A stretch of 64,000 nt of DNA. Source: Saccharum officinarum. Taxonomy: Eukaryota; Streptophyta; Magnoliopsida; Poales; Poaceae. Each line of letters begins with the position of its first letter. The first letter of the stretch is position 1. The notes under the pieces are model-generated. The model was not told the origin of the DNA. It did no database searches and saw only the letters and a program-made list of their open reading frames with translations. Of this stretch, positions 1 through 10,538 are shown piece by piece. The position numbers and the translations under genes are program-made. The DNA lies in assembly GCA_020631735.1 (NCBI GenBank), contig CM036188.1, positions 17,526,214-17,590,213 of the forward strand, in the 5' to 3' direction.

Positions 1-21
1 GAAAAATTTTCAAGCTTCAAG

Positions 22-1725
22 ATGCAAGATGATGAGAGTGTACCGGAGATGTTTCATAGGTTGCAAGTCATTGTTAATGAGCTTAAGGCACTTGGTGAGG
101 AGGTCAAGGACAATCAATTCTCTATGAAATTCTTGAGAAGCTTGCCCAAGAGATTTGATACTTTGATCACCGTGCTAGTGAGGACTACATTGAAGGATTC
201 AACTCCTCAACAAATATTTCAAGAAGTGATGATCGATGATTCATATAGAGAAGATGATGAGAAGGATGTGTTGGTCAAGAAGAAGAAGAAAGAAAATGAG
301 AAGAAAGATGATGAAAATAAGAAGAGTGTGGCATTCAAAGCCACCACATCCAAGGGCAAATCTAAGATTGAATCATCAAGTGATGAAGACTCAAGCTCTT
401 GTGATAGTGATGACATTGATGAGAAGATGGCTCTCTTTGTCAAGCAATTTGGAAAATTCATGAAGAAGAAAGGCTTTCGTGCAAGAAGGAGGAAGAACTC
501 ATCCAAGAAGAATGAGCATACCATGAGATGCTTTAGATGCCATAGCAAGGACCATCTCATTGCAAAATGTCCTTATGATAGTGATGATGAAGATGCTATC
601 AAGAAGGAGAGAAAGAAGCAAAAGAAGAAGCAAGAGAAGAAGGAGAGCTCTTATAAGAAGAAGAATGATTCTCATGTTGCTACATGGGATAGTGATGATT
701 CCTCAAGTAATGATGAGGATGACAACAAGAGTAAGAAGAAGGGACATGCTAGCATTGCCATCCAAGAGAAGGTCTCCCTCTTCGACACTCCATCATGCTT
801 CATGGCTAAGGCCTCTAAGGCATCATCCGATGATGAGAGTGATCATAATAATGATAGTGATAGTGATAGTGATGAAGAAGAATTCACTAAAGATGAACTA
901 ATTACTATGCTAGAAGATTGCACTCAACATTTTAAAGAATCTAGAAAGGAGTGCAAGGGCTTGCTTAAAGAAAAGAAAAACCTTATGCAAGAACTTGATG
1001 AGCTTAGGGCATCTTATGAGAGTCTAAAGGTAGACCATAAGAAGCTTCAAAAGTCTCACACTAAGCTTGAAGAAGCTCATTCCTCTCTAGTTGAAAAATG
1101 TGAAAACATACCAACTAATGTTGAGAAAGCTAAAACTTACAACATAGGCATATCATGTGATATAATTGATGAAACTTTTCATAAGCCTATTATTGTTGCT
1201 CCTACTAACCCTTCATGTAGCTCATCTACATCATCCTCATCTAGTAGTGATGGTTTCACTTGTGACTCCACACTTATAGATGAGAATGAAAATCTCAAGA
1301 AGGAGGTAAAAGAGCTCAATCACACATTAGCTAAGGCTTATGGTGGTGAGGACCGCTTGCTTATGTGCTTGGGTAGCCAAAGAGCTTCTCTCTACAAAGA
1401 GGGATTGGGCTATAACCCCAAGAAAGGCAAGGCCACTTTTGCTCCTTACAAGACTCGTTTTGTGAAGAACAATGGTAGCTATTGTAAAAGTTGCAAGCAA
1501 GTTGGTCACATAGAGCAACAATGCATGAACAAGAAATCAAATGCTAATGTATCCTCAATTAAGTTTGATTCTTTCTATATGCTTACCAAGGGTACTAATG
1601 GTGTTCATGCTAAGTTCATTGGTACACCATGGATGGGCTCAAAGAAGAAAGCCATTTGGGTACCAAAAAGCTTGGTCACTAACCTTGGAGGACCCAAACA
1701 AGTTTGGGTATCTAAAAAGAATTGA
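22..1725 (+). pseudogene. gag: Sirevirus gag (5' partial, 3' frameshifted)
   Basis: This is the capsid/nucleocapsid region of the copia element; Gag packages the RNA into cytoplasmic particles. The first ~80 residues match the end of the UBN2-type gag domain. A lysine/aspartate/serine-rich low-complexity part follows. One CCHC zinc knuckle (CFRCHSKDHLIAKC) lies near residues 173-186 and a second (CKSCKQVGHIEQQC) near 490-503, with a coiled-coil-like segment around residues 300-360 between them. The upstream start is missing; position 22 is only the first Met in the window. The frame ends at 1725 in an A-rich run, while the expected continuation is in the frame that reads into the protease at about 1736. 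A one-base indel near 1712 explains this. A short stop (TAG at 1736-1738) also separates the two. Confidence 0.85.
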
Positions 1726-1738
1726 TCTTGTCTTGTAG

Positions 1739-2899
1739 GTCAATTACAAAGTCGGAGGAAGGCATTGGGTGCTTGATAGTGGGTGCACTCAACATATGAC
1801 CGGAGACTCTTGTATGTTCAATTCAATTGATACAAGTAAAAATGGTGGTTTTGATGCTATCACTTTTGGCAACAACAAGAAAGGCAAGGTCAAGGGGCTT
1901 GGTAAAATTGCTATCTCAAATGACATAAGCATATCTAATGTGTTGCTAGTTGAGAGCTTGGATTTCAATCTTTTATCGGTGGCACAACTTTGTGATCTTG
2001 GCTTCAAGTGCATATTTGGTAGTGATGATGTTGAAGTCATAAGTGTTGATGGATCAAATTTGATATTCAAAGGATTTAGACATGGAAGTTTATACTTGGT
2101 TGACTTCAATGATAGTGAGACACAATTGACATCATGCTTGCTTAGTAAATCTAGTATGGGATGGTTATGGCATAGAAGGCTTGGTCATGTTGGAATGAAA
2201 CAATTGAACAAACTTTTGAGGCATGATTTAGTTAGAGGCTTGAAGGATGTCACTTTTGAGAAGGATAAACCTTGTAGTGCTTGTCAAGCCGGCAAACAAG
2301 TTAGAAATTCACATCCTAGTAAAAGTGAAATGAGCACATCAAAAGCATTTGAGCTATTGCACATGGACTTGTTTGGGCCAACAACATACACTAGCATTGG
2401 TGGCAACAAGTATGGTTTTGTGATTGTTGATGACTACACTAGATACACTTGGGTGTTCTTTCTCTATGACAAGAGTGATGTTTATGATCTATTCAAGTCT
2501 TTTATCAAGAGAGTACAAAATGAGTTTGAGACAACCATCAAGAAGATTAGAAGTGACAATGGTAGTGAGTTCAAGAACACAAGAATTGAAGACTTGTGTG
2601 ATGATCTTGGTATTGGACATCAATTCTCACCAACATACACTCCTCAATCCAATGGTGTAGTTGAAAGGAAAAATAGAACCTTGATTGATATGGCTAGATC
2701 AATGCTTAGTGAATACAATGTTAGTCATTCATTTTGGAGTGAAGCTATCAACACGGCTTGCTATTGTAGCAACCGTCTCTATTGCCATGGGAAGCTTGAA
2801 AAGACACCATATGAGCTATTGAATGGAAGAAGCCCAACATTGCATACTTTAGAGTATTTGGTTGCAAATGCTATATTCTCAAGAAAGGCACTAGATTGA
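1739..2899 (+). pseudogene. pol: Sirevirus protease and integrase (zinc finger and catalytic core)
   Basis: The aspartic protease motif is LDSGCTQHMTGD at about 1770-1805. The GAG-pre-integrase HHCC finger follows (HRRLGH at about 2170, CSACQAGKQ at about 2275). The integrase core comes next: MDLFGP at about 2365, DNGSEF at about 2556 and the glutamate in NGVVERKNRTL at about 2655, the D,D(35)E triad. The encoded enzymes mature the polyprotein and insert cDNA in the nucleus. The frame is lost at about 2850: the conserved RVFGCKCYILKK-type motif is replaced by out-of-frame residues before the stop at 2899. The protein resumes in the next frame at 2896. The start given is the first codon after the in-frame TAG at 1736. 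Confidence 0.85.
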
Positions 2900-3333
2900 G
2901 CAAGTTTGAAAAGAAATGTGATGAAGGGTTCTTACTTGGTTATTCTACCACAAGCAAATCATATAGAGTTTGGAATCTCACAAATGGCACCTTGGAAGAA
3001 GTTCATGATGTTGAGTTTGATGAAACCCAAGGGTCTCAAAATGAAGCTCAAAACCTTGATGATGTGAGAGGAGATCAATTGTCAAATGCAATGAAAAACA
3101 TGGACATTGGTAATATAAGGCCGATGCAAGTTGATGATGATGATATTCATGTGATCAACCAAAGTGTGCAAATTGATACAAATCAAGCAAGCTCTAGTGG
3201 TTCTCATGATGAAGCTCAAGTTCAAGGTCAAACAAGTGAAGCAATCAACTCCCAATACTCCAACCTACTAGCATTGCAAGAGATCATCCATTGGACCAAA
3301 TATTGGTGGAATTCAAAGTGGTGTTCAAACTAG
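2896..3333 (+). pseudogene. pol: Sirevirus integrase C-terminal region and linker to RT
   Basis: This reading frame continues the integrase after the frameshift near 2890. The start, KFEKKCDEGFLLGYSTTSKS, is the typical copia motif after the integrase core. It is followed by VWNLTNGTLEEVHDVEFDE and then by a variable, polar, Asp/Gln/Ser-rich linker. The frame leaves the expected path at about 3290, where HHWTKYWWNSKWCSN replaces the usual linker to RT, and stops at 3333. No catalytic residues lie here. It is part of the same broken polyprotein as the neighbours. Confidence 0.75.
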
Positions 3334-3370
3334 ATCAAGACTAGCATCCTTTTGTGAGCACTACTCATTT

Positions 3371-3811
3371 GTGTCACTTGAAGAACCTAGAGAATTAGAA
3401 GATGCTTTGAAGGATTCCGATTGGGTAAATGCCATGCATGAAGAACTAAACAACTTTGCTAGAAATCAAGTTTGGAAACTTGTTGAGAGGCCAAAGAACT
3501 ACAATGTGATTGGTACTAAGTGGGTCTTTAGAAACAAGCAAGATCAAGATGGTGTAGTTGTGAGAAAAAGCAAGATTAGTAGCACAAGTTACACTCAAGT
3601 TGAGGGTCTTGACTTTGGAGAGACATATGCACCCGTTGCAAGATTGGAGGCAATTAGAATCTTATTAGCATATGCTTGTGCACACAACATCAAGCTCTAT
3701 CAAATGGATGTCAAGAGTGCATTTCTCAATGGCTACATCAATGAAGAAGTTTATGTTGAGCAACCTCCCGGTTTTGAAGATGACAAGAAGCCCGACATGT
3801 TTACAAGCTAA
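3371..3811 (+). pseudogene. pol: Sirevirus reverse transcriptase, N-terminal half
   Basis: Copia RT (RVT_2) begins with the conserved WVNAMHEELNNFARNQVW and GTKWVFRNKQD motifs. The palm motif QMDVKSAFLNGYINEEVYVEQPPGF lies near 3700-3775 and carries the first catalytic Asp. Between them, ARLVAQGY is expected; here it reads RKSKISSTSY, so this stretch is corrupted (about 3565-3595). The frame ends at 3811 after KKPDMFTS. The usual motif up to KALYGLKQAPRAWY can be seen in another frame at 3808-3860, so a frameshift sits near 3795. RT copies element RNA into cDNA inside the virus-like particle. Confidence 0.8.
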
Positions 3812-3903
3812 AGAAGCATTGTATGGTTTGAAGCAAGCACCTAGAGCATAGTATGAGAGATTGAGGGACTTTCTTCTCTCTAAAGGGTTCAAGATGGGAA
3901 AGG

Positions 3904-4299
3904 TTGACACCACTCTCTTCACACAAGAAGCTTGGAAATGACTTGTTTGTGTTGCAAATCTATGTGGATGACATTATCTTTGGATCAACTAACCAAGACT
4001 TTTGTGAAGAGTTTGGAAATATGATGGCTAATGAGTTTGAGATGTCTATGATTGGAGAGCTTAGTTACTTCCTTGGACTTCAAATCAAGCAAATGAAGAA
4101 TGGCACTTTTGTAAGTCAAGGCAAGTACATCAAGGACATGATCAAGAAGTTTGGATTGCAAGATGCTAAGCCAATGAGTACACCAATGGGCACTAATGAT
4201 CAATTGGGTATTGATGATAGTGGAAACATGGTAGATCAAAAGCAATACCGGTCTATGATTGGAAGTTTGCTCTATGTCACCGCTTCTAGGCGGATGTGA
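3904..4299 (+). pseudogene. pol: Sirevirus reverse transcriptase, C-terminal half with YVDD box
   Basis: The catalytic box is LQIYVDDIIFGSTN at about 3955-3993, with the two catalytic Asp residues intact. It is followed by FLGLQIKQ and the MSTPMG motif near 4175, and by YRSMIGSLLY at about 4245. The frame fails at 4290, where the expected SRPDVMFSVCKCARYQ is read as SRRM then stop. A single missing base in the codon after SR accounts for this. A near-identical copy lies after the gap (7063-7407). Confidence 0.85.
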
Positions 4300-4911
4300 T
4301 GTTTAGTGTGTGCAAGTGTGCAAGATATCAAGCTTCACCTAGAGAAAGTCACTTGAAAGCAACCAAGAGGATATTGAGATATCTTAAGGGCACTCATGAT
4401 GTTGGATTATGGTTTCCAAAGGGGTCTAACTTTGAGTTGATTGGATATTCGGACTCCGACTATGGTGGATGCAAGATTGATAGAATGAGCACAAGTGGCA
4501 CTTGTCAATTGCTTGGAAGGTCTCTTGTTTCATGGTCATCAAAGAAACAAAATAGTGTTGCACTATCTACCACCGAGGCCGAATACATTAGTGCCGGTAG
4601 TTGTTGTGCACAATTGCTTTGGATGAAAGCCACCTTGAATGACTTTGGAATCAAATTCAAGAATGTGCCTTTGTTTGTGATAATGAAAGTGCTATCAAGA
4701 TGACTCAAAATCCGGTTTAACATTCAAGAACCAAGCACATTGACATAAGGCATCACTTCATAAGAGACCATCAACAAAAGGGTGATATTAGCATTGAAGC
4801 ATTGGCACCGAAGATCAATTAGCCAACATATTCACAAAGCCACTTGATGAAAAGAGATTTTACAAGTTGAAGAATGAATTGAACATACTTGACTTCTCCA
4901 ACTTGAAATGA
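4296..4911 (+). pseudogene. pol: Sirevirus RNase H and pol C-terminus
   Basis: The RNase H domain shows YSDSDYGGCK (about 4447-4476, the first acidic residues), SWSSKKQNSVALST and the TEAEYISAG glutamate at about 4573-4600. One reading frame runs 4296-4703 and is broken at PLF-VIMK, where the expected CDNESA is lost by an indel near 4675. The remainder is recognisable in other frames: KHIDIRHHFIRDH at about 4735-4775, LANIFTKPLDEKRF at about 4818-4860, and the end LDFSNLK with stop at 4909-4911. RNase H removes the RNA strand during reverse transcription. Confidence 0.8.
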
Positions 4912-5972
4912 GTGTACCCCCACATTCTTATATGACATGCCTCTCCTCCAACATAGCAAGGTAAAGTTGTTTGGCATATCATTCATACTTTGCTAAGGAC
5001 ATGGTTAGAACATATAGACATATTTGCATGACAAATAAGCTCATTCATGAAAATCAAATGATTTTGATGTATATATGGTACCACTATTGCTTCTATGTTT
5101 GATTGATCTAGTGGTAGCATATGACATGTTTGTGGGCTTGCAAACCTAGTGTTAAATCTAGTAAATGAGCTCATGATGTGTAATTCAACATGGTCAAGAT
5201 AACCCTTATACTTTATGAGGTGTGAAAAAGCTTGTCCTTGGATCAAACCGAATTACATATTCTAGGCAAGTGATCTAGATTGAACCATAATTTGGACTCC
5301 CTCATATTGATTGACTTATCTCTCACTAAAATTGGCACCTTTTTGGTGATTGTTGACAAAGGGGGAGAGAAAAGTCACAAAGATATTGCAAAGAGGGAAT
5401 AAGATATTAAGGGGAAGAGAAAAGTCACAAAGATAAAAAGTTAAGTTACAAAGGGGGGAAAGGGATCAATTAAAATTGAGCACACAAGTAGGGGAGCAAG
5501 CTCATGAATTATTTGTTGCATTTGTATGTGCATTAACATGATGAATTGTTGCATTGCAAAGACTAAAATTCAATATTCATGTTTGTAATGGTGATTGCTA
5601 GAAATAGAATTTGAATGATGATTTGTTGAGAGTAGCTTACAAGTGGTATCTAGACACCTTTGCTTATAATGTTGATCTCACGGGTACTTTAGTGTTTGTG
5701 ATCTTTACAAGTGATGTATTACAAGTGGTGTCTAGCTACATCGATGCTAAGGATGGTATATAAAGGCAACTCCGATTGGTATCACGCTTCAAAGGTCCAT
5801 TCTATATACCTTAGCATCAATTTGATAGTAGTAACTCTCCCAAAATTCAAATCCATACATATGTGCACAATTGAACCAAACTCATGGAAGCACATATGTA
5901 GGGGGAGCTAATACTATCGAAATTGAAAATTGATTTCATTTCATATCTTTGTGATGGTTGTCATCAATTACC
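4912..5972 (+). other. non-coding 3' region of the Sirevirus between pol and LTR
   Basis: No gene is seen in about 1.06 kb between the pol stop and the polypurine tract. It holds several purine-rich tracts that resemble the primary polypurine tract (about 5354-5376, 5411-5430 and 5450-5463). Two of them are followed by the same AGTCACAAAGATA word. The rest is AT-rich. Repeated polypurine tracts upstream of the 3' LTR have been described as a Sirevirus trait. The whole stretch is repeated after the gap at about 8015-9074. Confidence 0.6.
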
Positions 5973-5986
5973 AAAAAGGGGGAGAT
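5973..5986 (+). promoter_or_regulatory. polypurine tract (plus-strand primer site)
   Basis: AAAAAGGGGGAGAT directly precedes the LTR, which opens with TGAAAGCCCAAG. This position and composition are those of the polypurine tract that primes second-strand cDNA synthesis. Confidence 0.85.
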
Positions 5987-6950
5987 TGAAAGCCCAAGTT
6001 TGGTTTTGGTAATTAATGACACCAAGTTGCTAATGCCATGTGTTAAGTGTTTTGAGTTAGGCATAAGCAACACATGTGATGAAGGTGTATGTGGGCAAGG
6101 AGTGGTGGCCACAAGATCACAAAGAGATGGTGCATGGACATGAAATGATGATCATGGTGGAGATGCACATGATGATCAATGTGAAAGAGAAGGATCTAAG
6201 AGCGCAAGGCAAAGGTATAATCATAGGGTTTTCTTTTGCCGGTCTAAGATGAGTAGAAAGTGATTGACCGGGTTTAGGATACATAGCCGACTATCAAGAG
6301 GGGCAATCACGGTTAGCTCGGAAATCAAGTGCCACTAGATCATTGTCTTGAGCATATGCATTAGGATCTAGTAAAAGAGCTAACATAACGCCTTGGAAAA
6401 TGATTGTGAAATGCTAACACACATGCACATGGTGGTGTACACTTGGTGGTGTTAGCACTTTTGTGAAGGCGGTGGAGTTTGAGCGGTAGAGAGGGGTTTG
6501 GGTTCCTCTCTCCCTCCCGCCGAGCTTGCGAGGCGGGATTCGGCGCTTTTTGGAGAAGTGAAACACCTATTTTCTATTGCGCCGGAAGTCAGAAAAGAAA
6601 CGGAGGCGAACGGAGGTCACTGTGGTGACGGACGCGCTGCACCGGACGCGGTCTCTGTATGACCGACGCGTCCGGTCAGTGTTCAGCGTCTGCGCGGTTT
6701 TTAGTTTGATGATCGGACGCGCAGCGGCGTCCGGTCACTGTCGATCGGACACTCCGGTCGTCCAGGGAGCTTACTAGACTCTAAACCGGACGCTGGCACT
6801 GTGGCGTCTGGTCAGTTCAACAGTGCGTCCGGTCATTGTTTCGTTGAGCGCTACTCAGAGCCTGACCAGCGCGTCGGTCAGTTGCGGGACGCGCACGCGT
6901 CCGGTCAGTGCTTTGAATTTAGCCGTTGAGTGACCGGCGCGTCCGGTCAG
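5987..6950 (+). repeat. Sirevirus LTR, first copy, truncated by the gap
   Basis: The LTR starts TGAAAGCCCAAGTTTGG right after the polypurine tract. It is co-linear with 9089-10040 and stops inside the palindromic CCGGACG array at the run of N. Relative to the second copy, most differences are single-base insertions or deletions. Confidence 0.85.
6600..6950. repeat. array of palindromic CCGGACG/CGTCCGG motifs in the LTR (first copy)
   Basis: Variants of GACCGGCGCGTCCGGTCAGT recur every 20-60 bases, for example near 6655, 6725, 6820 and 6930. Each half is the complement of the other (CCGG at the centre of each arm). The same array is fuller in the second copy (9716-10147). Clusters of such palindromes upstream of the TATA box are a described Sirevirus LTR feature and are candidate binding sites. 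The assembly breaks inside this array. Confidence 0.75.
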
Positions 6951-7050
6951 NNNNNNNNNNNNNNNNNNNNNNNNNNNNNNNNNNNNNNNNNNNNNNNNNN
7001 NNNNNNNNNNNNNNNNNNNNNNNNNNNNNNNNNNNNNNNNNNNNNNNNNN
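6951..7050. other. assembly gap of exactly 100 N
   Basis: A run of exactly 100 N is the conventional placeholder for a gap of unknown size. The sequence on the right restarts at the RT YVDD region (equivalent to base ~3944), not where the left side stopped. The two flanks overlap rather than continue each other. Confidence 0.95.
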
Positions 7051-7062
7051 TGTTTGTATTGC

Positions 7063-7407
7063 AAATCTATGTGGATGACATTATCTTTGGATCAACTAAC
7101 CAAGACTTTTGTGAAGAGTTTTGAAATATGATGGCTAATGAGTTTGAGATGTCTATGATTGGAGAGCTTTAGTTACTTCCTTGGACTTCAAATCAAGCAA
7201 ATGAGAATGGCACTTTTTGTAAGTCAAGGCAAGTACATCAAGGACATGATCAAGAAGTTTGGATTGCAAGATGCTAAGCCAATGAGCACACCAATGGGCA
7301 CTAATGATCAATTGGGTATTAATGATAGTGGAAACATGGTAGATCAAAAGCAAATACGGTCTATGATTGAAGTTTGCTCTATGTCACCGCTTCTAGGCCG
7401 GATGTGA
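7063..7407 (+). pseudogene. pol: Sirevirus reverse transcriptase C-terminal part (second copy)
   Basis: The YVDDIIFGSTN box is read at about 7068-7100. Frameshifts follow near 7122 (GGAAAT in copy one reads TGAAAT here), 7170 and 7205. The stretch from KYIKDMIKKFGL to MSTPMGTNDQLG is readable at about 7229-7320. The reading frame closes at 7407. It carries the same content as 3949-4299, with a different set of small indels. Confidence 0.8.
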
Positions 7408-8014
7408 TGTTTAGTGTGTGCAAGTGTGCAGATATCAAGCTTCACCTAGAGAAAGTCACTTGAAAGCAACCAAGAGGATATTGAGATATCTTAAGGGCAC
7501 TCATGATGTTGGATTATGGTTTCCAAAAGGGTCTAACTTTGAGTTGATTGGATATTCGGATTCCGACTATGGTGGTTGCAAAATGATAGAATGAGCACAA
7601 GTGGCACTTGTCAATTGCTTGGAAGGTCTCTTATTTCATGGTCATCAAAGAAACAAAATAGTGTTGCACTATCTACCGCCGAGGCCGAATACATTAGTGC
7701 CGGTAGTTGTTTGTGCACAATTGCTTGGATGAAAGCTACCTTGAATGACTTTGGAATCAAATTCAAGAATGTGCCTTTGTTTTGTGATAATGAAAGTGCT
7801 ATCAAGATGACACAAAATCCGGTTCAACATTCAAGAGCCAAGCACATTGACATAAGGCATCACTTCATAAGAGACCATCAACAAAAAGGGTGATATTAGC
7901 ATTGAAAGCATTGGCACCGAAGATCAATTAGCCAATATATTCACAAAGCACTTGATGAAAGAGATTTTACAAGTTGAAGAATGAATGAACATACTTGACT
8001 TCTCCAACTTGAAA
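7408..8014 (+). pseudogene. pol: Sirevirus RNase H and pol C-terminus (second copy)
   Basis: RNase H motifs are read in the frame 7576-7893: RMSTSGTCQLLGRSL, SWSSKKQNSVALST, AEAEYISAG, and here also the CDNESAIKMTQNP stretch that is corrupted in the first copy. The D-containing YSDSDYGGC lies in another frame just upstream (about 7550-7580). After 7893 the LANIFTKPL region is again frameshifted. The pol end corresponds to about 8014. Each copy preserves parts that the other has lost, as expected if independent errors hit one true sequence. Confidence 0.75.
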
Positions 8015-9074
8015 TGAGTGTACCCCCACATTCTTATATGACATGCCTCTCCTCCACACAGTAGCAAGGTAAAGTGTTTGCCATATCATTCATACTTTGC
8101 TAAGGACATGGTTAGAACATATAGACATATTTGCATGACAAATAAGCTCATTCATGAAAATCAAATGATTTTAATGTATATATGGTACCACTATTGCTTC
8201 TATGTTTGATTGGTCTAGTGGTAGCATATGACATGTTGTGGGCTTGCAAACCTAGTTTTGAATCTAGTAAACGAGCTCATGATGTGTAATTCAACATGGT
8301 CGAGATAACCCTTATACTTTATGAGGTGTGAAAAAGCTTGTCCTTGGGTCAAACCGAATTACATATTCTAGGCAAGTGATCTAGATTGAACCATAATTTG
8401 GACTCTCTCATATTGATTGACAATCTCTCACTAAAATTGGCACCCTTTTTGGTGATTGTTGACAAAGGGGGGAGAGAGAAAAGTCACAAAGATATAGCAA
8501 AGAGGGAATAAGATATAATAAGGGAAAGAGAAAAGTCACAATGATAAAAGTTAAGTTACAAGGGAGAAAGGATCAATTAAAATTGAGCACACAAGTAGGG
8601 GAGCAAGCTCATGAATTATTTGTTGCATTTGATGTGCATTAACATGATGAATTGTCGCATTGCAAAGACTAAAATTCAAATTCATGTTTGTATGGTGATT
8701 GCTAGAAATAGAATTTGAATGATGATTTGTTGACAGTAGCTTTACAAGAGGTATCTAGACACCTTTGCTTATAATGTTGATCTCACGGGGTATTTTAGTG
8801 TTTTGGATCTTTACAAGTGATGTATTACAAGTGGTGTCTAGCTACATTGATGCTAAGGATGGTATATAAAGGCAACTCCGATTGTATCACGCTTCAAAGG
8901 TCCATTCTATATACCTTAGCATCATATTGATAGTAGTAACTCTCCCAAAATTCAAATCCATACATATGTGCATAATTGAACCAAACTCATGGAAGCACAT
9001 ATGTAGGGAGCTAATACTATCGAAATTGAAAATTGATTTCATTTCATATCTTTGTGATGGTTGTCATCAATTAC
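8015..9074 (+). other. non-coding 3' region of the Sirevirus (second copy)
   Basis: This repeats 4912-5972, including the purine-rich tracts at about 8464-8480 and 8520-8533. No gene is seen. Confidence 0.6.
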
Positions 9075-9075
9075 C

Positions 9076-9088
9076 AAAAAGGGGAGAT
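9076..9088 (+). promoter_or_regulatory. polypurine tract (second copy)
   Basis: AAAAAGGGGAGAT immediately precedes the LTR start TGAAAGCCC. It has one G fewer than the first copy, which is typical of a homopolymer indel. Confidence 0.8.
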
Positions 9089-9715
9089 TGAAAGCCCAAG
9101 TTTGGTTTTGGTAATTAATGACACCAAGTTGCTATGTCATGTGTTAAGTGTTTTGAGTTAGGCATAAGCAACACATGTGATGAAGGTGTATGTGGCAAGG
9201 AGTGGTGGCCACAAGATCACAAAGAGATGGTGCATGGACATGAAATGATGATCATGGTGGAGATGCACATGATGATCAAGTGAAAGAGAGGATCTAAGAG
9301 CGCAAGATAAAGGTATAACTATAGGTTTTCCTTTTGCGGTCTAAGATGAGTAAAGAAGTGATTGACCGAGTTTAGGATACATAGCCGACTATCAAGAGGG
9401 GCAATCACGGTTAGCTCGGAAATCAAGTGCCACTAGATCATTGTCTTGAGCATATGCATTAGGATCTAGTAAAAGAGCTAACATAACGCCTTGGAAAATG
9501 ATTGTGAAATGCTAACACACATTCACATGGTGATGTACACTTGGTGGTGTTAGCACTTTTGTGAAGGCGGTGGAGTTGAGCGTAGAGAGGGTTTGGGTTC
9601 CTCTCTCCCTCCCGCCGAGCTTGCGAGGCGGATTCGGCGCTTTTTGGAGAAGTGAAACGCCTATTTTCTTTTGCGCCGGAAGTCAGAAAAGAAACGGAGG
9701 CGAACGGAGGTCACT

Positions 9716-10147
9716 GTGGTGACCGGACGCTGCACCGGACGCGGTCTCTGTATGACCGGCGCGTCCGTCAGTGTTCAGCGTCTGCGCTTTTAGTTTGATG
9801 ATCGGACGCGCAGCGCGTCCGGTCACTGTCGATCGGACACGTCCGGTCGTCCAGGGAGCTTACTAGACTCTAACCGGACGCTGGCACTGTGGCGTCTGGT
9901 CAGTTCAACAGTGCGTCCGGTCATGTGTTTCGTTGAGCGCTACTCAGGCCTGACCAGCGCGTCCGGTCAGTTGCGGACCAGCGCGTCCGGTCAGTGCTTT
10001 GGAATTTAGCCGTTGAGTGACCGGCGCGTCCGGTCAGTTTGACCAGCGCGTCCGGGTCAGTGTTTCGGAATTAGCCGTTGCGCGACCGGCGCGTCCGGTC
10101 AGTGTGACCAGCGCGTCCGGTCAGTAACGACCAGCGCATCCGGTCAG
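9716..10147. repeat. array of palindromic CCGGACG/CGTCCGG motifs in the LTR (second copy)
   Basis: About ten near-copies of GCGTCCGGTCAGT occur here, many paired with an upstream GACCGG or GACCAG half to make the palindrome GACCGGCGCGTCCGGTC. They are closest together at 9955-10147. The array ends about 50 bases before the TATA box, in the U3 position expected of an enhancer. Confidence 0.8.
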
Positions 10148-10196
10148 CGCGGATTCAGCTTTGAGTTCCTAACGGCTAGCTGCGTACCCCTTCGTT

Positions 10197-10204
10197 TATA
10201 AATA
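10197..10204 (+). promoter_or_regulatory. TATA box of the Sirevirus LTR
   Basis: TATAAATA lies about 50 bases downstream of the palindromic array in a CG-rich surrounding. Transcription would start about 30 bases downstream, near 10230. Whether this copy is transcribed cannot be seen. Confidence 0.7.
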
Positions 10205-10538
10205 GACGTTGGCCGGGTTTGAGTAACTCTTGCACATTTTGAGACCTAGAGACACTTGAGCTAGAGAACACCCCTCCACTCATCTCTTTGCATATTGCAC
10301 ATCTTGAGTGAAATTGAGAGATTCAAGTGCATTGCTTGAGAGTTGCATTCTAGAGGCACTTATCTTCGAGTTGCGTGATACGGATTTCTTGTTACTCTTC
10401 CGGTTCCTGACACAGGATAGACGGCTTGAGTAGCGAGGTGATTGAAGCTCGCAATTGGAGATTGTGGACCTTCACCAAGTGTTGTAAGAGGTTCTTGATC
10501 CTTCCCCGCGGGGTCGCAAATTGGATACTCTAGTGGAG

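Larger units (their letters stand above)
1..6950 (+). mobile_element. Sirevirus-type Ty1/copia retrotransposon, first copy (5' end outside window)
   Basis: The order gag, protease, integrase, reverse transcriptase, RNase H, then a polypurine tract and LTR is the Ty1/copia order. A very lysine- and serine-rich gag with two CCHC knuckles, a long non-coding stretch after pol and an LTR with a cluster of palindromic CCGGACG motifs fit the plant Sirevirus (SIRE/Maximus) lineage. The 5' LTR and start of gag lie before base 1. The LTR starts at 5987 and is cut by the assembly gap at 6951. Reading frames are broken about every 500-1500 bases, often at homopolymers, so either the element is old or the sequence contains uncorrected read errors. 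Lineage assignment is by remembered family traits, not alignment. Confidence 0.85.

Noticed and set aside
219..1521. Antisense and alternative-frame ORFs over the Sirevirus gag
   Set aside because: They are shadows of the AAG/GAT-rich gag coding sequence and have no similarity to known proteins.
6855..7124. ORFs running through the N gap
   Set aside because: They include about 33 undefined codons and are artefacts of translating N.
9716..10147. Regular palindromic array considered as a CRISPR-like array
   Set aside because: Spacing is irregular, repeats are degenerate, the position is LTR U3 and the sequence is plant nuclear DNA.
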